Both the position numbers and the translations under genes were made by a program. This document shows, one piece after another, positions 1-8,448 of a stretch of DNA of 61,799 nt. Under the pieces are notes generated by a model, which was not told where the DNA came from, did no database searches, and worked only from the letters and a program-made list of their open reading frames with translations. Source of the stretch: Roseomonas sp. GC11 (GTDB lineage Bacteria; Pseudomonadota; Alphaproteobacteria; Acetobacterales; Acetobacteraceae); the NCBI RefSeq assembly GCF_024437745.1, contig NZ_JANFNY010000026.1, positions 1-61,799 on the forward strand, read 5' to 3'. Within the stretch, counting starts at the first letter, position 1, and every line of letters starts with the position of its first letter.

Positions 1-54
1 CGACAACCCGCCTTCAACCGCAGCGACGACACGGTCGCGAAGATCACGCGATAA
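1..54 (+). CDS. Possible 3' end of a truncated CDS
   Basis: The first 54 bases read in frame 1 as a short polar peptide ending in ATCACGCGATAA. This could be the C-terminus of a gene that begins outside the window. Eighteen codons are too few to assign a family, and the adjacent DNA is decayed, so it may equally be a chance open frame. Confidence 0.2.
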   Translation, partial: RQPAFNRSDDTVAKITR

Positions 55-149
55 GGCTCGACCCATCCCTGCCGGCCTCCTTCGCCCGCACGGATCGTGA
101 ATCAGAAAACCGCGCCCATGTGAATCCCCATCGATTCAACCCGCTCGAA

Positions 150-352
150 AATCGCTCCAGCTTCACGCTGCCGCGGCTGACTCGGCCATTCGGTTGCGGC
201 ACAAGAACCAGCACAGCCATCGACTTGCCGCAGCCGCTTTCGCCGACGACGCAGAACGCCTCACCCGCCGCCACGCGGAAGCCCGCGCGGTCCAACACCC
301 GCACCGCGCCAAACTCGACGCTGAGATCCTGCTCCTCCAGCTGCGCGCTCAT
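150..352 (-). pseudogene. Relic of a dipeptide/oligopeptide ABC transporter ATPase (DppD-like), N-terminal part only
   Basis: Reading leftward from the ATG at 352, about 65 codons match the beginning of a DppD/OppD-type ATPase: a beta-strand with LSVEFGAVRVL, then the Walker A loop GESGCGKS. After the Walker A the usual TALAILGLLP-type stretch is shortened, and soon after GRVSRGSVKL all resemblance is lost. The family normally has about 320 residues with a Q-loop, an LSGGQ signature and a Walker B; none of these remains. It lies directly downstream of the permease relic at 380-650 on the same strand, in normal dppC-dppD order, so the two are remains of one transporter operon. The left boundary is approximate. 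It cannot encode a working ATPase. Confidence 0.6.
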
Positions 353-379
353 CGCTCGCGCCGCCTTGGACTCAGCCCG

Positions 380-650
380 TCATTCAGGCCGTCGCCGATC
401 AGTCTCCAGCATGTCAGCGCGGTTGAGGCCGAGGAAGCTGAGCCCGCCCTCGAACAGGATGGCCGCGCCGATGGTTAGCGTGCCCGAGATCCTCAGCGGC
501 GGCAGCGCATTGGGCAGGATCAGCCGCCACAGGATCCGCCCGTCCCGCACGCCGGCGGCACGGGCGGCGCGCACAAAATCCAGCTCGCGCAGGTGCGGCA
601 CCTCGGCCCGCGCCGGCCAGAGCGCCAAGGCCCATGGTGCCCCCCTTGCC
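380..650 (-). pseudogene. Relic of a dipeptide ABC transporter permease (DppC-like), C-terminal part
   Basis: Minus-strand codons from about 650 down to 380 encode LRELDFVRAARAAG, then GRILWRLILPNALPPL and ILFEGGLSFLGLN. This is the EAA cytoplasmic loop and the following membrane segment of the DppC/OppC permease family. The family has about 280-300 residues with six membrane segments. Everything before the EAA loop is missing here, and the C-terminal residues after SFLGLN read into unrelated sequence. No start codon with a ribosome binding site precedes the fragment. Together with the DppD-like relic downstream it records a lost peptide importer. I infer decay by deletion. Confidence 0.6.
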
Positions 651-982
651 CTGGCCGACGAAGGAGCCGCAGCGCTGGAGGCGGTGGGCTGACTGCTCCG
701 CCTCCTCCTCTTTGGCAGCCCCCGGGGTGTGGATGCACCGGCATGGATCCCCTGGGGTGCGGCCGGTGAAGATCAAAGGGCCTTCTCTCCCAGGCTCAGA
801 AGCCGCCGGGCAGGAATGCGGCAGGGGCGGCGGCTGGCGGGAAGGGGTTGAAGCCGGGGGGTGTCATGGCGCGAGGCTTCCAGGAGGCGAGGGGGCGGCC
901 TGGGCCGCCCCGCTCCCCCCCCCTGAAAATCTGTTCTCATGGCGCATGGATACGGTTTCTGATGGCTGGCGCGGGATACCGC
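651..982. other. Non-coding stretch between relics and thiolase
   Basis: No credible gene is visible in these 332 bases. The reading frames open here are antisense or G+C-driven. The only structure noted is the hairpin at 892-911. The stretch probably includes decayed upstream parts of the dipeptide permease. Confidence 0.4.
892..911 (-). terminator. Hairpin downstream of the thiolase operon
   Basis: GGGGCGGC and GCCGCCCC form an 8-bp perfect G+C stem around a CTGG loop, about 70 bases beyond the thiolase stop codon. There is no U-tract, so the terminator call is only positional. Confidence 0.3.
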
Positions 983-2167
983 TCAGAGGCGTTCCAGCGC
1001 CAGGGCGATGCCCTGGCCACCGCCGATGCACAGCGTCACCATGCCGCGCCGGACCCCGTCGCGGGCCATGCCATGCAGCAGCCGCGTGGCCAGGATGGCG
1101 CCGGTGGCGCCGATCGGGTGGCCATGGGCGATGGCACCGCCCTCGACATTGATGATCTCCTCCGGCAGCCCGAGTTGCCGCGCGACCGCCAGGGGGACGG
1201 CGGCGAAGGCCTCGTTGATCTCGATGCGCTCAAGCATGCCCATCGTCCAGCCGGCACGCTCCAGGGCCTGCCGCACGGCCGGCACGGGGCCAAGGCCGAA
1301 CAGCCCGGGCTCGACCGCCGCGACGCCGAAGCCGGCCAGCCGCGCCATGGGGGTGAGCCCCGCGCGCTCCGCCGCCTCGCGCCCGGCCACGATCATCGCC
1401 GCCGCGCCGCTGTTGAGGCCGGGGGAATTGCCGGCGGTGATGGTGCCCTCTGTCTGGAAGGCCGGGCGCAGCCGGGCCAGAGCGGCTTCCGTCGTCTCGG
1501 GGCGTGGGGCCTCGTCCTGGCGGAACACCTCCTGCCCCTTGCGCCCGGGCACGGGCACCGCGACGATCTCGGCGGCGAAATGGCCCGCCGCCTGCGCCGC
1601 GCCGAAGCGCTGCTGGGAACGCGCCGCCCAGCGGTCCTGCTCCTCCCGGCTCAGCCCGGCCTGCCGCACCAGCTCTTCCGTGTGCCAGCCGGAATGCTGG
1701 CCGGAAAAGGCATCCTGAAGCCCGTCGCGCAGCATGCTGTCATGGATCTCCGCCGGGCCCATGCGGTAGCCCCAGCGGCCGCCATCGAGCAGGTAGGGGG
1801 CGCGGTCCATGTTCTCCATGCCGCCGGCGATGGCGAGGTCATATTGCCCGGCGCCGATCTCCTGCGCCGCCGTGAGGATGGCCTGCGCGCCGGAGCCACA
1901 GACGCGGTTGACCGTCATCGCCGGGACGGTGACCGGAAGCCCGCCGCCGAGCGCGGCCTGCCGGGCCGGGTTCATGCGGTTTCCGGCCTGGATGACATTG
2001 CCCATCACCACGCCGCCGACGCGCTCGGCCGGCAGGCCACTGCGCGCCAGCACCTCGCGCACCACCAGGGCGCCGAGCTCGGTGGCGGGGATGCCCTTCA
2101 GCGTGCCGTTATAGCCGCCGATGGGGGTGCGAACGGGGTGGCAGAGCAGGATCTCGGGCTTGTGCAT
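983..2167 (-). CDS. Acetyl-CoA C-acyltransferase (thiolase)
   Basis: Thiolase of 394 residues, the usual family length. It catalyses thiolytic cleavage of 3-ketoacyl-CoA or the reverse condensation of acyl-CoA units in the cytoplasm. The nucleophilic cysteine lies in NRVCGSGAQAI near residue 90. The second conserved block NEAFAAVPLA and the GGAIAHGHPIGATGA histidine block follow. The C-terminal CIGGGQGIA block carries the acid/base cysteine. All catalytic elements are present. The ATG at 2167 is preceded by GGAGCAACCG. It is the last gene of a three-gene minus-strand run (SDR, MATE exporter, thiolase), 39 bases after the exporter. Whether it is degradative or biosynthetic (PhaA-like) cannot be decided; the absence of fadB- or phaB-type partners next to it leaves both open. 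Confidence 0.92.
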   Translation of the reverse strand: MHKPEILLCHPVRTPIGGYNGTLKGIPATELGALVVREVLARSGLPAERVGGVVMGNVIQAGNRMNPARQAALGGGLPVTVPAMTVNRVCGSGAQAILTAAQEIGAGQYDLAIAGGMENMDRAPYLLDGGRWGYRMGPAEIHDSMLRDGLQDAFSGQHSGWHTEELVRQAGLSREEQDRWAARSQQRFGAAQAAGHFAAEIVAVPVPGRKGQEVFRQDEAPRPETTEAALARLRPAFQTEGTITAGNSPGLNSGAAAMIVAGREAAERAGLTPMARLAGFGVAAVEPGLFGLGPVPAVRQALERAGWTMGMLERIEINEAFAAVPLAVARQLGLPEEIINVEGGAIAHGHPIGATGAILATRLLHGMARDGVRRGMVTLCIGGGQGIALALERL

Positions 2168-2206
2168 CGGTTGCTCCGGAAGCGTGGGGGGGAGAAGGGC
2201 GGCGGC

Positions 2207-3613
2207 TCAGCCTGGGCGCCGGAACCAGGCGCCGCCGCGCACGGCGAGGAAGAGGAGGCCGCCATAGAGCACCAGGGCCAGTGCGACCGCGGCGAAGAGC
2301 GCATCGAGCGAGCCGGTGAGGCGCAGCGCCAGCCATCCGCCCGGCACGGCCACCGCCAGCCGGAGGAAGCCGGCGGCCAGCGGCCAGCCCAGCCGACCCG
2401 CCCCCTGGGAGGCGAAGTAGAGCGCCAGCCCCAGGCCGAAGAAGCCATAGGCCGGCCCCGCCCAGCGCAGATACTGGCGCCCGGTGGCGATCATGCCGGG
2501 CTCGGTGCTGAACAGCCCGAGCCAGGCGTCCGGCCAGAAGGCGGCGGCCAGCCCCACCGCCTCGGTGAGGACGAAGGCGATGGCACCGCCGGTGAGGGCG
2601 ATGCGCAGGGCCCGCTCCCGCTGGCCGGCGCCGATATTGGTGCCGACCAGCGCCACCAGCGGCGCGCCCAGGCCGAAGGCCAGCGGCACCAGCAGGTATT
2701 CGAGCCGCGCCCCGGTGCCGTAGCCGGCCACCGCCCCGGTGCCAGCGGCGCCCGCCACCAGGGCGGTGACGGCGGCGATGGTCACGTTCGTCAGCAGCGA
2801 GGTGAGCGCGGCCACCGCGCCGATGCGCAGGATCTCCCAGGCCAGCGCGCCGCGCAGCGGCAGCCGGCGGAAGCGGGCGGGGTTACGGCCTGAGAGGACA
2901 TACCAGCCGAGCGCCACGCAGCCGCCGAGGTAGAACAGCAGAAGAGCCGCCCCCCCTCCGGCCACGCCGAGCCCCGGCACCGGACCCAGCCCGAAGATCA
3001 GCAGCGGCGAGAGCGGTAGCAGCAGCGCCACCCCGGCGCAGATGACGAGCGCCGGCACCAGCATGTTGCCGGTGCCGCGGATGATGCTGGCCAGCCCGTT
3101 CATCAGCCAGAGCAGCGCATTGCCGGCGAAGACCACGTCCGAATAGGCCACCGCCGCATCCAGCGCCGCGCCCTCGCCCCCCAGGGCCGCATAGAGCGGC
3201 CGCCCGAAGAGCAGCATGATGGCGGAGCAGGCGAGGCCCAGCACAAGGTTGAGCAGCAGGGCGTGCAGCACCAGCGCATCCGCCACCTCCTGCCGCCCGC
3301 CTCCCAGCGCCCGCGCGATGGCGGAGGAAATGCCGCCGCCCAGCGCCCCGGCCGAGACCATCTGCATCAGCATCACGGCCGGGAAGACCAGGGCCATGCC
3401 AGCCAGGGCATCGGTGCCCAGCCGGGAGACCCACCAGGTTTCGATCAGCCCGGTGGAGGCCTGGGCGAGCATGATCAGGATATTCGGCCCGGCCATGCGC
3501 AGCAGCATCGGCAGGATGGGGGCGTGCAGCAGCCGCAGCGTACGCGGGTCCGTCACCCGCGCGCCGCTGGCCGCCGCTGTGCCGGCGGGCAGTGTTCCGC
3601 CGGGCGCGCTCAC
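2207..3613 (-). CDS. MATE-family multidrug/toxin efflux transporter
   Basis: Inner-membrane exporter of 468 residues, the normal MATE length, with about twelve hydrophobic segments. The first half begins with LLRMAGPNILIMLAQASTG and LGTDALAGMALVFP, which match the conserved first and second helices of the family. The second half repeats the fold after about residue 240. MATE proteins expel cationic drugs or metabolites using Na+ or H+. The start is GTG at 3613, which overlaps the TGA of the upstream SDR in a GTGA arrangement and so suggests translational coupling. Its position inside an SDR-thiolase operon under a TetR gene is consistent with export of a toxic intermediate, but the substrate is unknown. 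Confidence 0.88.
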   Translation of the reverse strand: MSAPGGTLPAGTAAASGARVTDPRTLRLLHAPILPMLLRMAGPNILIMLAQASTGLIETWWVSRLGTDALAGMALVFPAVMLMQMVSAGALGGGISSAIARALGGGRQEVADALVLHALLLNLVLGLACSAIMLLFGRPLYAALGGEGAALDAAVAYSDVVFAGNALLWLMNGLASIIRGTGNMLVPALVICAGVALLLPLSPLLIFGLGPVPGLGVAGGGAALLLFYLGGCVALGWYVLSGRNPARFRRLPLRGALAWEILRIGAVAALTSLLTNVTIAAVTALVAGAAGTGAVAGYGTGARLEYLLVPLAFGLGAPLVALVGTNIGAGQRERALRIALTGGAIAFVLTEAVGLAAAFWPDAWLGLFSTEPGMIATGRQYLRWAGPAYGFFGLGLALYFASQGAGRLGWPLAAGFLRLAVAVPGGWLALRLTGSLDALFAAVALALVLYGGLLFLAVRGGAWFRRPG

Positions 3614-4407
3614 GCCGCGGCCGCCGGCCGGTAGCGGGCGGCGGCGTGGCGGTGCGAGAGGTCGGGCCCGAGCGCCTGCCGTGCCGCATCCGCCGCCTCC
3701 CAGGCCGCCATGTCGGGCAGGGAGGGCAGGGTCACCAGCTCACCCATGTCGAGCCCGGCCAGAGCGGCCTCCACCATCTCATCAGCCTCCATCACCATCT
3801 CCGGCGGCAGGGTGGCGACATCGATGCCGGCGGCCTCCCACAGCGCGGTGCGGGTGGCGCCGGGCAGCACCGCCTGGACGCGGATGTTGCGCCCCGCCAG
3901 TTCGGCGTTCAGCCCCTGGGTGAGGGCCAGCACATAGGCCTTGGTGGCGGCATAGACGGCGTTGAAGCGCTCCGGCGCCAGCCCGAGGACGGAGGCGATA
4001 TTGACGAGCGTGCCACCGCCGCGCGCCACGAAGCCGGCCGCCGCCGCCTGCGCCAGCCGCGTCGCGGCGATGACGTTGAGCTGGACCATCGCCTCCAGCC
4101 GGTCAGGGTCGGAGGCGAGGACCGGCGCGGCGATGGCGGAGCCGGCATTGTTCACCAGCATGCCGATGGCCGGATCCTCCCGCAGCCGCGCGGCAATGCG
4201 GCGCAGCGCCTCCGGATCGGCGAGGTCGGCCGGCAGGGTCTCCACCTGCCGGCCGGTTTCCTGGCGCAGCCGGAGGGCGAGGGCCTCCAGCTTCGCGGCA
4301 TTGCGTGCCACCAGGATCAGGTCGTGGCCGCGGTGGGCCAGGCGGTCCGCATAGAGCGCGCCGATGCCGGAGGAGGCGCCTGTGATGAGGGCGGTGGTCT
4401 GGGTCAT
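3610..4407 (-). CDS. Short-chain dehydrogenase/reductase (SDR)
   Basis: Classical NAD(P)-dependent SDR of 265 residues. The cofactor loop is TGASSGIG near residue 10, the structural NNAG block is present, and the catalytic Tyr-Lys is in YAATKAY with the upstream Ser in the NIASVLG strand. An arginine after the second beta-strand (LVARNAAKL) hints at NADP(H) preference. The ATG at 4407 faces the TetR gene across a 101-base divergent region. It is the first gene of the SDR-MATE-thiolase operon. The substrate is not predictable. Confidence 0.88.
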   Translation of the reverse strand: MTQTTALITGASSGIGALYADRLAHRGHDLILVARNAAKLEALALRLRQETGRQVETLPADLADPEALRRIAARLREDPAIGMLVNNAGSAIAAPVLASDPDRLEAMVQLNVIAATRLAQAAAAGFVARGGGTLVNIASVLGLAPERFNAVYAATKAYVLALTQGLNAELAGRNIRVQAVLPGATRTALWEAAGIDVATLPPEMVMEADEMVEAALAGLDMGELVTLPSLPDMAAWEAADAARQALGPDLSHRHAAARYRPAAAA

Positions 4408-4508
4408 GAGGGGCTCTGGGATTTAATAATGACGATCTCAATTTATAATCAGGTTGTGCCGGCCGCCATGTCTGTCAAGGCAGTTCCGGCGGGGCGAGGA
4501 GGCTGGCG
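4408..4508. promoter_or_regulatory. Divergent promoter region, SDR operon / TetR
   Basis: A conspicuously A+T-rich island (about 4420-4455, with TTTAATAATGACG and AATTTATAATCAG) sits between the divergent start codons. This is the expected site of both promoters and of TetR binding. Only imperfect dyad symmetry was found by eye. Confidence 0.4.
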
Positions 4509-5141
4509 ATGGCAAGGGTGACGAAGGCACAGGCAGCGGCGAACCGGGAACGGATCCTGGAGGCGGCCGCGCGGCTGTTCCGCGAAGGCGGCACGGTCGC
4601 GGTGGGGGTCGATGCGCTGACCCAGGCGGCGGGGCTGACCCATGGCAGCCTCTACAGCCAGTTTGGGTCGAAGGAGCGGCTGCTGGCCGAGGCGCTGCGG
4701 CATGCCCTGTCACGGGGCCTGCTTTCCGCCCCGGTGGAGCCGGAGGCCAGCCCCGCCGCCGTGCTGGAGGCTGCCATCCACAGCTATCTCTCGCCACGGC
4801 ACCGCGACGCGCCGGGCCAGGGCTGTGCCCTGGCCGCCCTGGGCTGCGAGGTGCCACGGCATGGGCCGGAGGTGCGGCGCAGCTTCACCGAGGGGGTCCG
4901 GCAGGCGGTCGGCCGTCTCGCCGCGCTGCTGCCCGGTGGCCGCCGGCCGGCCGAGGCGGATGCGATGGCCATCCTCGCCACGCTGGTCGGCGCGCTGGTG
5001 CTGGCCCGTGCCGTCGATGACGCGGCCCTCTCCGATGGCATTCTGGAGGCCGCCGCCGGCCGCTTGCGCGAACCCCGCGCGCCCCTGGACGCCGGCCAGG
5101 GCACGGCCGGGGAAGCGGCCCAGGTCACGCTCCAGGGCTGA
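4509..5141 (+). CDS. TetR/AcrR-family transcriptional regulator
   Basis: Regulator of 210 residues. The N-terminal helix-turn-helix runs from RERILEAAARLFREGG to LTHGSLYSQFGSKERLL (residues about 14-60), a textbook TetR DNA-binding domain. The C-terminal half is a helical ligand-binding domain. In this subfamily a conserved CALAALGCEV-type segment (here GQGCALAALGCEVPR) is common. The ATG at 4509 is preceded by GAGGAGGC. Divergent orientation from the SDR-MATE-thiolase operon makes it the likely local repressor, with a substrate of the enzymes or exporter as inducer. Confidence 0.9.
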   Translation: MARVTKAQAAANRERILEAAARLFREGGTVAVGVDALTQAAGLTHGSLYSQFGSKERLLAEALRHALSRGLLSAPVEPEASPAAVLEAAIHSYLSPRHRDAPGQGCALAALGCEVPRHGPEVRRSFTEGVRQAVGRLAALLPGGRRPAEADAMAILATLVGALVLARAVDDAALSDGILEAAAGRLREPRAPLDAGQGTAGEAAQVTLQG

Positions 5142-5231
5142 GGCCTGCCGCTGGCGCCAGGTGCTGGGCGGGCACCCCATAGCGCGGCGGAACAGGCGGG
5201 AGAGATTCGCCTGCTCGGCTTTGCGGCCAGG
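5142..5231 (-). pseudogene. Relic of an AraC-family regulator, C-terminal helix-turn-helix
   Basis: Read leftward from about 5231, about 25 codons give EQANLSRLFRRAMG followed by PPSTWRQRQA. This closely resembles the last recognition helix and the final strand of AraC/XylS DNA-binding domains. No stop-to-start open frame of useful size extends it upstream, so only the tail survives. It abuts, and partly overlaps on the other strand, the molybdenum hydroxylase relic that follows. The match is short; chance resemblance cannot be excluded. Confidence 0.4.
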
Positions 5232-5799
5232 GCCCTTGTGCTCGGTGTGACCGCGCCCGGGCGGTGGCGGTGCCTGCTGGGGCCACGGCGCGGGATATGC
5301 TGCTGCGTGCCGCCGCCGCGCGGGTCATCAAGGCGGAATAGGACGCGCCCTACCTGGCCCATCCCCAGTTCGAACCGCCTTGCGCCCTGGCGCGCTTCAC
5401 CGCCAATGGCGGGCTGGAGCTCTGGCTGCCCAACCCGATGCCGGAGATGTTCCAGGCCGTCGCAGCCCAGGTGGCGGGGATCGAGCCCGCGCGGGTGGCG
5501 CTGCTGTCGCCCCTGTTGGGTGGCGTCTTCCGCCGGTATTTCCTCCATGCCTTCGCCAATCCCTTTCACCGGGCGATCCGCCTGGCCAAGGCGGTGGGCC
5601 ACCCTGTGAAGGTGATCTGGAGCCGCGAGGAGGAGTTCGCCCGCGACGCCGTGCGGCCCATGGGCTTTATGCGCTTCCGGTCCTCGTGCCCCGCCAGATG
5701 CCGGCCGTGCATGTCCGCATCCTGGAAAGCGGCGCGCCGATGGGGGCGTCGGCGAGCCCGGGTGCCGCCCCGGCCATGGCCAATGCCGCCGCGCCCTGA
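5205..5799 (+). pseudogene. Multiply deleted relic of a xanthine dehydrogenase-family molybdopterin-binding subunit (IorB-like)
   Basis: Four blocks in order match the intact protein at 50786-53053. LLGFAARALVLGVTAPG (from 5211) matches its Tat signal region. ATARDMLLRAAAAR (from about 5283) matches residues about 150-163. DAPYLAHPQFEPP through SREEEFARDAVRP (5342-5660) matches residues about 360-465. RQMPAVHVRILESGAPMG (to about 5745) matches the C-terminal region after residue 690. Between blocks, roughly 100, 190 and 220 codons are missing. There is an in-frame TAG just before DAPYLAH, and the last two blocks are in different frames. No product of the family (about 750 residues) is possible. 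It is a decayed paralogue, either an old duplicate or the remains of a second iorAB-type locus. Confidence 0.8.
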
Positions 5800-5890
5800 A
5801 GGCAGGGGCGGACCTGCTCCGGGACGCGCGGCCCGGCTGGGCCGGGTGAGGGCGGTGCAAGCCCGGGGGCAATATCCTTTGTGCGCAGCG

Positions 5891-7630
5891 TCAGGGTTCG
5901 GCGGGGGCCAGCCTCCTTTCGGACGGTCCCTGCCAGCCGGGCGCCATGGCCATGTGGCGTGCCGCGATCCAGCCGAAGGCCAGGGCCGGCCCCAGCGTGA
6001 TGCCCCCGCCCGGGTAATTGCCGCCCATGATGCTGGCCATGTCGTTGCCCGCCGCATAGAGGCCGGGCACCGGCTGGCCCGCCGCGTCCAGCACCTGGGC
6101 ATGGCCGTTGCTCCGCAGCCCGGCGAAGGTGCCGAGATCCCCCACCACGACTTCGACGGCGTAGAAAGGCCCCTCGGCGATCGGCGCGAGGCAGGGATTG
6201 GGCTGGAACTCCGGGTCGCCATTGAAGCGGTTATAGGCTGTCGCGCCCTTGCCGAAGGCATGGTCCTCGCCCGTCGCGACATCGGCATTCCAGCGGGCCA
6301 GGGTTTCCGCCAGCCCCGCCGGGTCGATGCCGGCATGGCGCGCCAGTTCTTCCACGCTCCGCCCCGTCTTGAGATAGCCGGAGCGAAGATGTGGCCCGAC
6401 CGGCACCGGGAAGGGTTTCACGAAACCCAGGCCGAAGCGGCGCAGGAAGGGCCTGTCCACCACCAGGAAGGCGCGGGCGGGCTGGCCCGGGGGCGTGGCG
6501 GCGAACAGCGCCTGGATGAAATCGTGATAGGAATTGGCTTCGTTCACGAAGCGCCGGCCATCCGGCAGCACGGCGATCAGCCCCGGCTTCGCGCGGTCGA
6601 TGAAATGCGGGAAGACGCCGAAGCCGCCCTCCTTGCGGGGCACGCGGGAGACCGGCACCCAGGCGGCGGCATTGGGGTAGCCCTGCTCCACCACGCCGCC
6701 CACGCCCTCGCCCAGGCGCAGCCCATCCCCGGTATTGCCGGAGGGCGCCGGCGAAGAATGGCCGGTATTGTCGCGGTCATGCGGGAAGAGGGCGCGGCGG
6801 CGTTCCTTGTCCTGCGGGAAGCCGCCAGCGGCCAGCACCACGCCGCGATGGGCCCGGACGCGCAATTCCCGCCCATCACGCCGCAGGATGGCGCCGCGCA
6901 CGGCACCGCCCTCGCGTTCCAGACGCAGGGCGGGAGCCTCGGTCCAGATCTGCACGCCACGGTCGAGCGCACTGCGGAAGAGCCGCGCGGCCAGGGCATT
7001 GCCATTGGTCAGCAGCATGCCCCGCCCGTTGAGCGCGAGATCCCGCAGATGCGCCGCCAGCCGCCCCGCGACATAGGCGGCCGAGGCGAGCGAGCGGGTG
7101 GCATTGAAGAAATGCTTCAGCTCCGGCCCTGAGCCGACCATCAGCCCGACGAAGGTCAGTTCCGGCAGGGGGGGGCGGAGGCGGCGCAATTCCCGGCCCA
7201 GTTCCTGCGCCCGGTAAGGCTGCGCCTTGATCGACCGCCCGCCGGAACGCCCCCCCGGCGCCGTCGGGTGGTAATCGGAAAAGGCCGAGGCGGGCTCGAA
7301 TTGCAGCGCCGTCTCGCGCTCGAAGAAATCCACCGCCTGCGGCCCGGCCTCCAGGAAGGCATCCACGGCCTCGGCATTGAAGTGGTTGCCGGCCTCATGC
7401 CGCAGATAGGCGCGGGCTGCCTCCGCCGTATCCTCGATGCCGTCGCGGCGCGAGACAGGGTTGTCCGGCACCCACAGGAAGCCACCGGACAGCGCGGTGG
7501 TGCCGCCGACATAGGGTTCCTTCTCGGCGACGATGACCGAGAGGCCGCGCGCCGCCGCGGCCACCGCCGCCGACAGCCCGCCCGCGCCCGAGCCGACGAC
7601 CAGGACATCGCATTCCACCGTGTCGCTCAC
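5891..7630 (-). CDS. FAD-dependent dehydrogenase (fumarate reductase / 3-ketosteroid dehydrogenase-like flavoprotein)
   Basis: Flavoprotein of 579 residues. The N-terminal FAD-binding beta-alpha-beta is VVGSGAGGLSAAVAAAARG, followed by a conserved GGTTALSGGFLWVP block. The C-terminal FAD block GNDMASIMGGNYPGGGITLGP is typical of the FAD_binding_2 superfamily that contains fumarate reductase flavoprotein and 3-ketosteroid 1-dehydrogenase. Such enzymes dehydrogenate or reduce a carbon-carbon bond next to a carbonyl. The chosen start is GTG at 7630, placed just before DTVECDVLVVG and preceded by AAGGAAAAGGCA. Longer upstream in-frame starts would add an unusual proline-rich tail and lack a ribosome binding site. 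It lies 68 bases after an SDR on the same strand, and the pair faces a branched-chain-type ABC transporter. The substrate is unknown. Confidence 0.87.
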   Translation of the reverse strand: MSDTVECDVLVVGSGAGGLSAAVAAAARGLSVIVAEKEPYVGGTTALSGGFLWVPDNPVSRRDGIEDTAEAARAYLRHEAGNHFNAEAVDAFLEAGPQAVDFFERETALQFEPASAFSDYHPTAPGGRSGGRSIKAQPYRAQELGRELRRLRPPLPELTFVGLMVGSGPELKHFFNATRSLASAAYVAGRLAAHLRDLALNGRGMLLTNGNALAARLFRSALDRGVQIWTEAPALRLEREGGAVRGAILRRDGRELRVRAHRGVVLAAGGFPQDKERRRALFPHDRDNTGHSSPAPSGNTGDGLRLGEGVGGVVEQGYPNAAAWVPVSRVPRKEGGFGVFPHFIDRAKPGLIAVLPDGRRFVNEANSYHDFIQALFAATPPGQPARAFLVVDRPFLRRFGLGFVKPFPVPVGPHLRSGYLKTGRSVEELARHAGIDPAGLAETLARWNADVATGEDHAFGKGATAYNRFNGDPEFQPNPCLAPIAEGPFYAVEVVVGDLGTFAGLRSNGHAQVLDAAGQPVPGLYAAGNDMASIMGGNYPGGGITLGPALAFGWIAARHMAMAPGWQGPSERRLAPAEP

Positions 7631-7698
7631 TGCCTTTTCCTTCCCATGCTGGTGTCTTGGGCCTGGTGTCTTGGGCCGCCATCCGCCCGGGGCGGCGC

Positions 7699-8448
7699 TC
7701 ACACGGCCAGGTAGCCGCCATCGACCACCAGCGTGCTGCCGGTGACGTAGCTGGACATGTCGGAGGCCAGGAAGACGACCGGGCCGACCAGTTCCTCCGG
7801 CTCGCCGTAGCGGCCCATCGGGATGCGGGCCAGGAAACGTTCGGAGCGTTCCGGGTTCAGCCGCGTCGCCTCGGTCATGCGCGTGGCGAAGGTGCCGGGG
7901 GCGATGGCGTTCACCCGCACGCCTTCCGGCGCCAGCTCCTGCGCCAGGGCGCCGGTCAGCGCCCGCACCCCGGCCTTGGAGACGGGATAGCTGACCGAGG
8001 TGTTGGTGGCGACGAAGGCGGCGATGGACGCGATGTTGATGACGCGCCCCCGGCTGCGGCGCAGCGCCTGCAGGAAGGCGCGGGTGACGTTCAGCGTGCC
8101 GCGCAGATTCACCTCCATCGCCGCGTCCCAGGCCCGGTCCAGCGCATCGTCATCAATGCCGTGGCGCGGGCAGAGGCCGGCATTGTTCACCAGCACCGAC
8201 ACTTCGCCCCATTCCGCCGCCGCGCGCGCCGCCAGGGCGCGGCAGGCCGCGGCATCGGTGACATCCAGCGCGGCGGAAAAGGCCGTATGGCCCTCTGCCG
8301 CAATGCGCGCGGCGGTGGCGGCGGCCAGGGTGGCGTCGATATCGGTGGCGATGAGGCGCGCGCCATGCCGGGCCAGCCCCAGCGCCATGGCGGCGCCATT
8401 GCCTTGCCCCGCGCCGGTGACGAGGGCGAGTTGTCCTGACAGCAGCAT
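7699..8448 (-). CDS. Short-chain dehydrogenase/reductase (SDR), FabG-like
   Basis: Classical SDR of 249 residues with TGAGQGNG as the dinucleotide loop. It also has an aspartate after strand 2 (ATDIDATL) that favours NAD(H), the NNAG block, catalytic YPVSKAG, and the C-terminal SSYVTGSTLVVDGGY block of FabG-type enzymes. The ATG at 8448 is used because GGAAGGAAAGG lies just upstream and the fold begins right there. The upstream frame to 8541 is open but lacks a good ribosome binding site. It is the first gene of a two-gene unit with the flavoprotein, and divergent from the livJ-type gene. Probably both enzymes act on whatever the ABC transporter imports. Confidence 0.9.
   Translation of the reverse strand: MLLSGQLALVTGAGQGNGAAMALGLARHGARLIATDIDATLAAATAARIAAEGHTAFSAALDVTDAAACRALAARAAAEWGEVSVLVNNAGLCPRHGIDDDALDRAWDAAMEVNLRGTLNVTRAFLQALRRSRGRVINIASIAAFVATNTSVSYPVSKAGVRALTGALAQELAPEGVRVNAIAPGTFATRMTEATRLNPERSERFLARIPMGRYGEPEELVGPVVFLASDMSSYVTGSTLVVDGGYLAV

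Noticed and set aside
848-2893. A 681-codon plus-strand open frame
   Set aside because: It is antisense to the thiolase and MATE genes, Arg/Gly/His-rich and without motifs.
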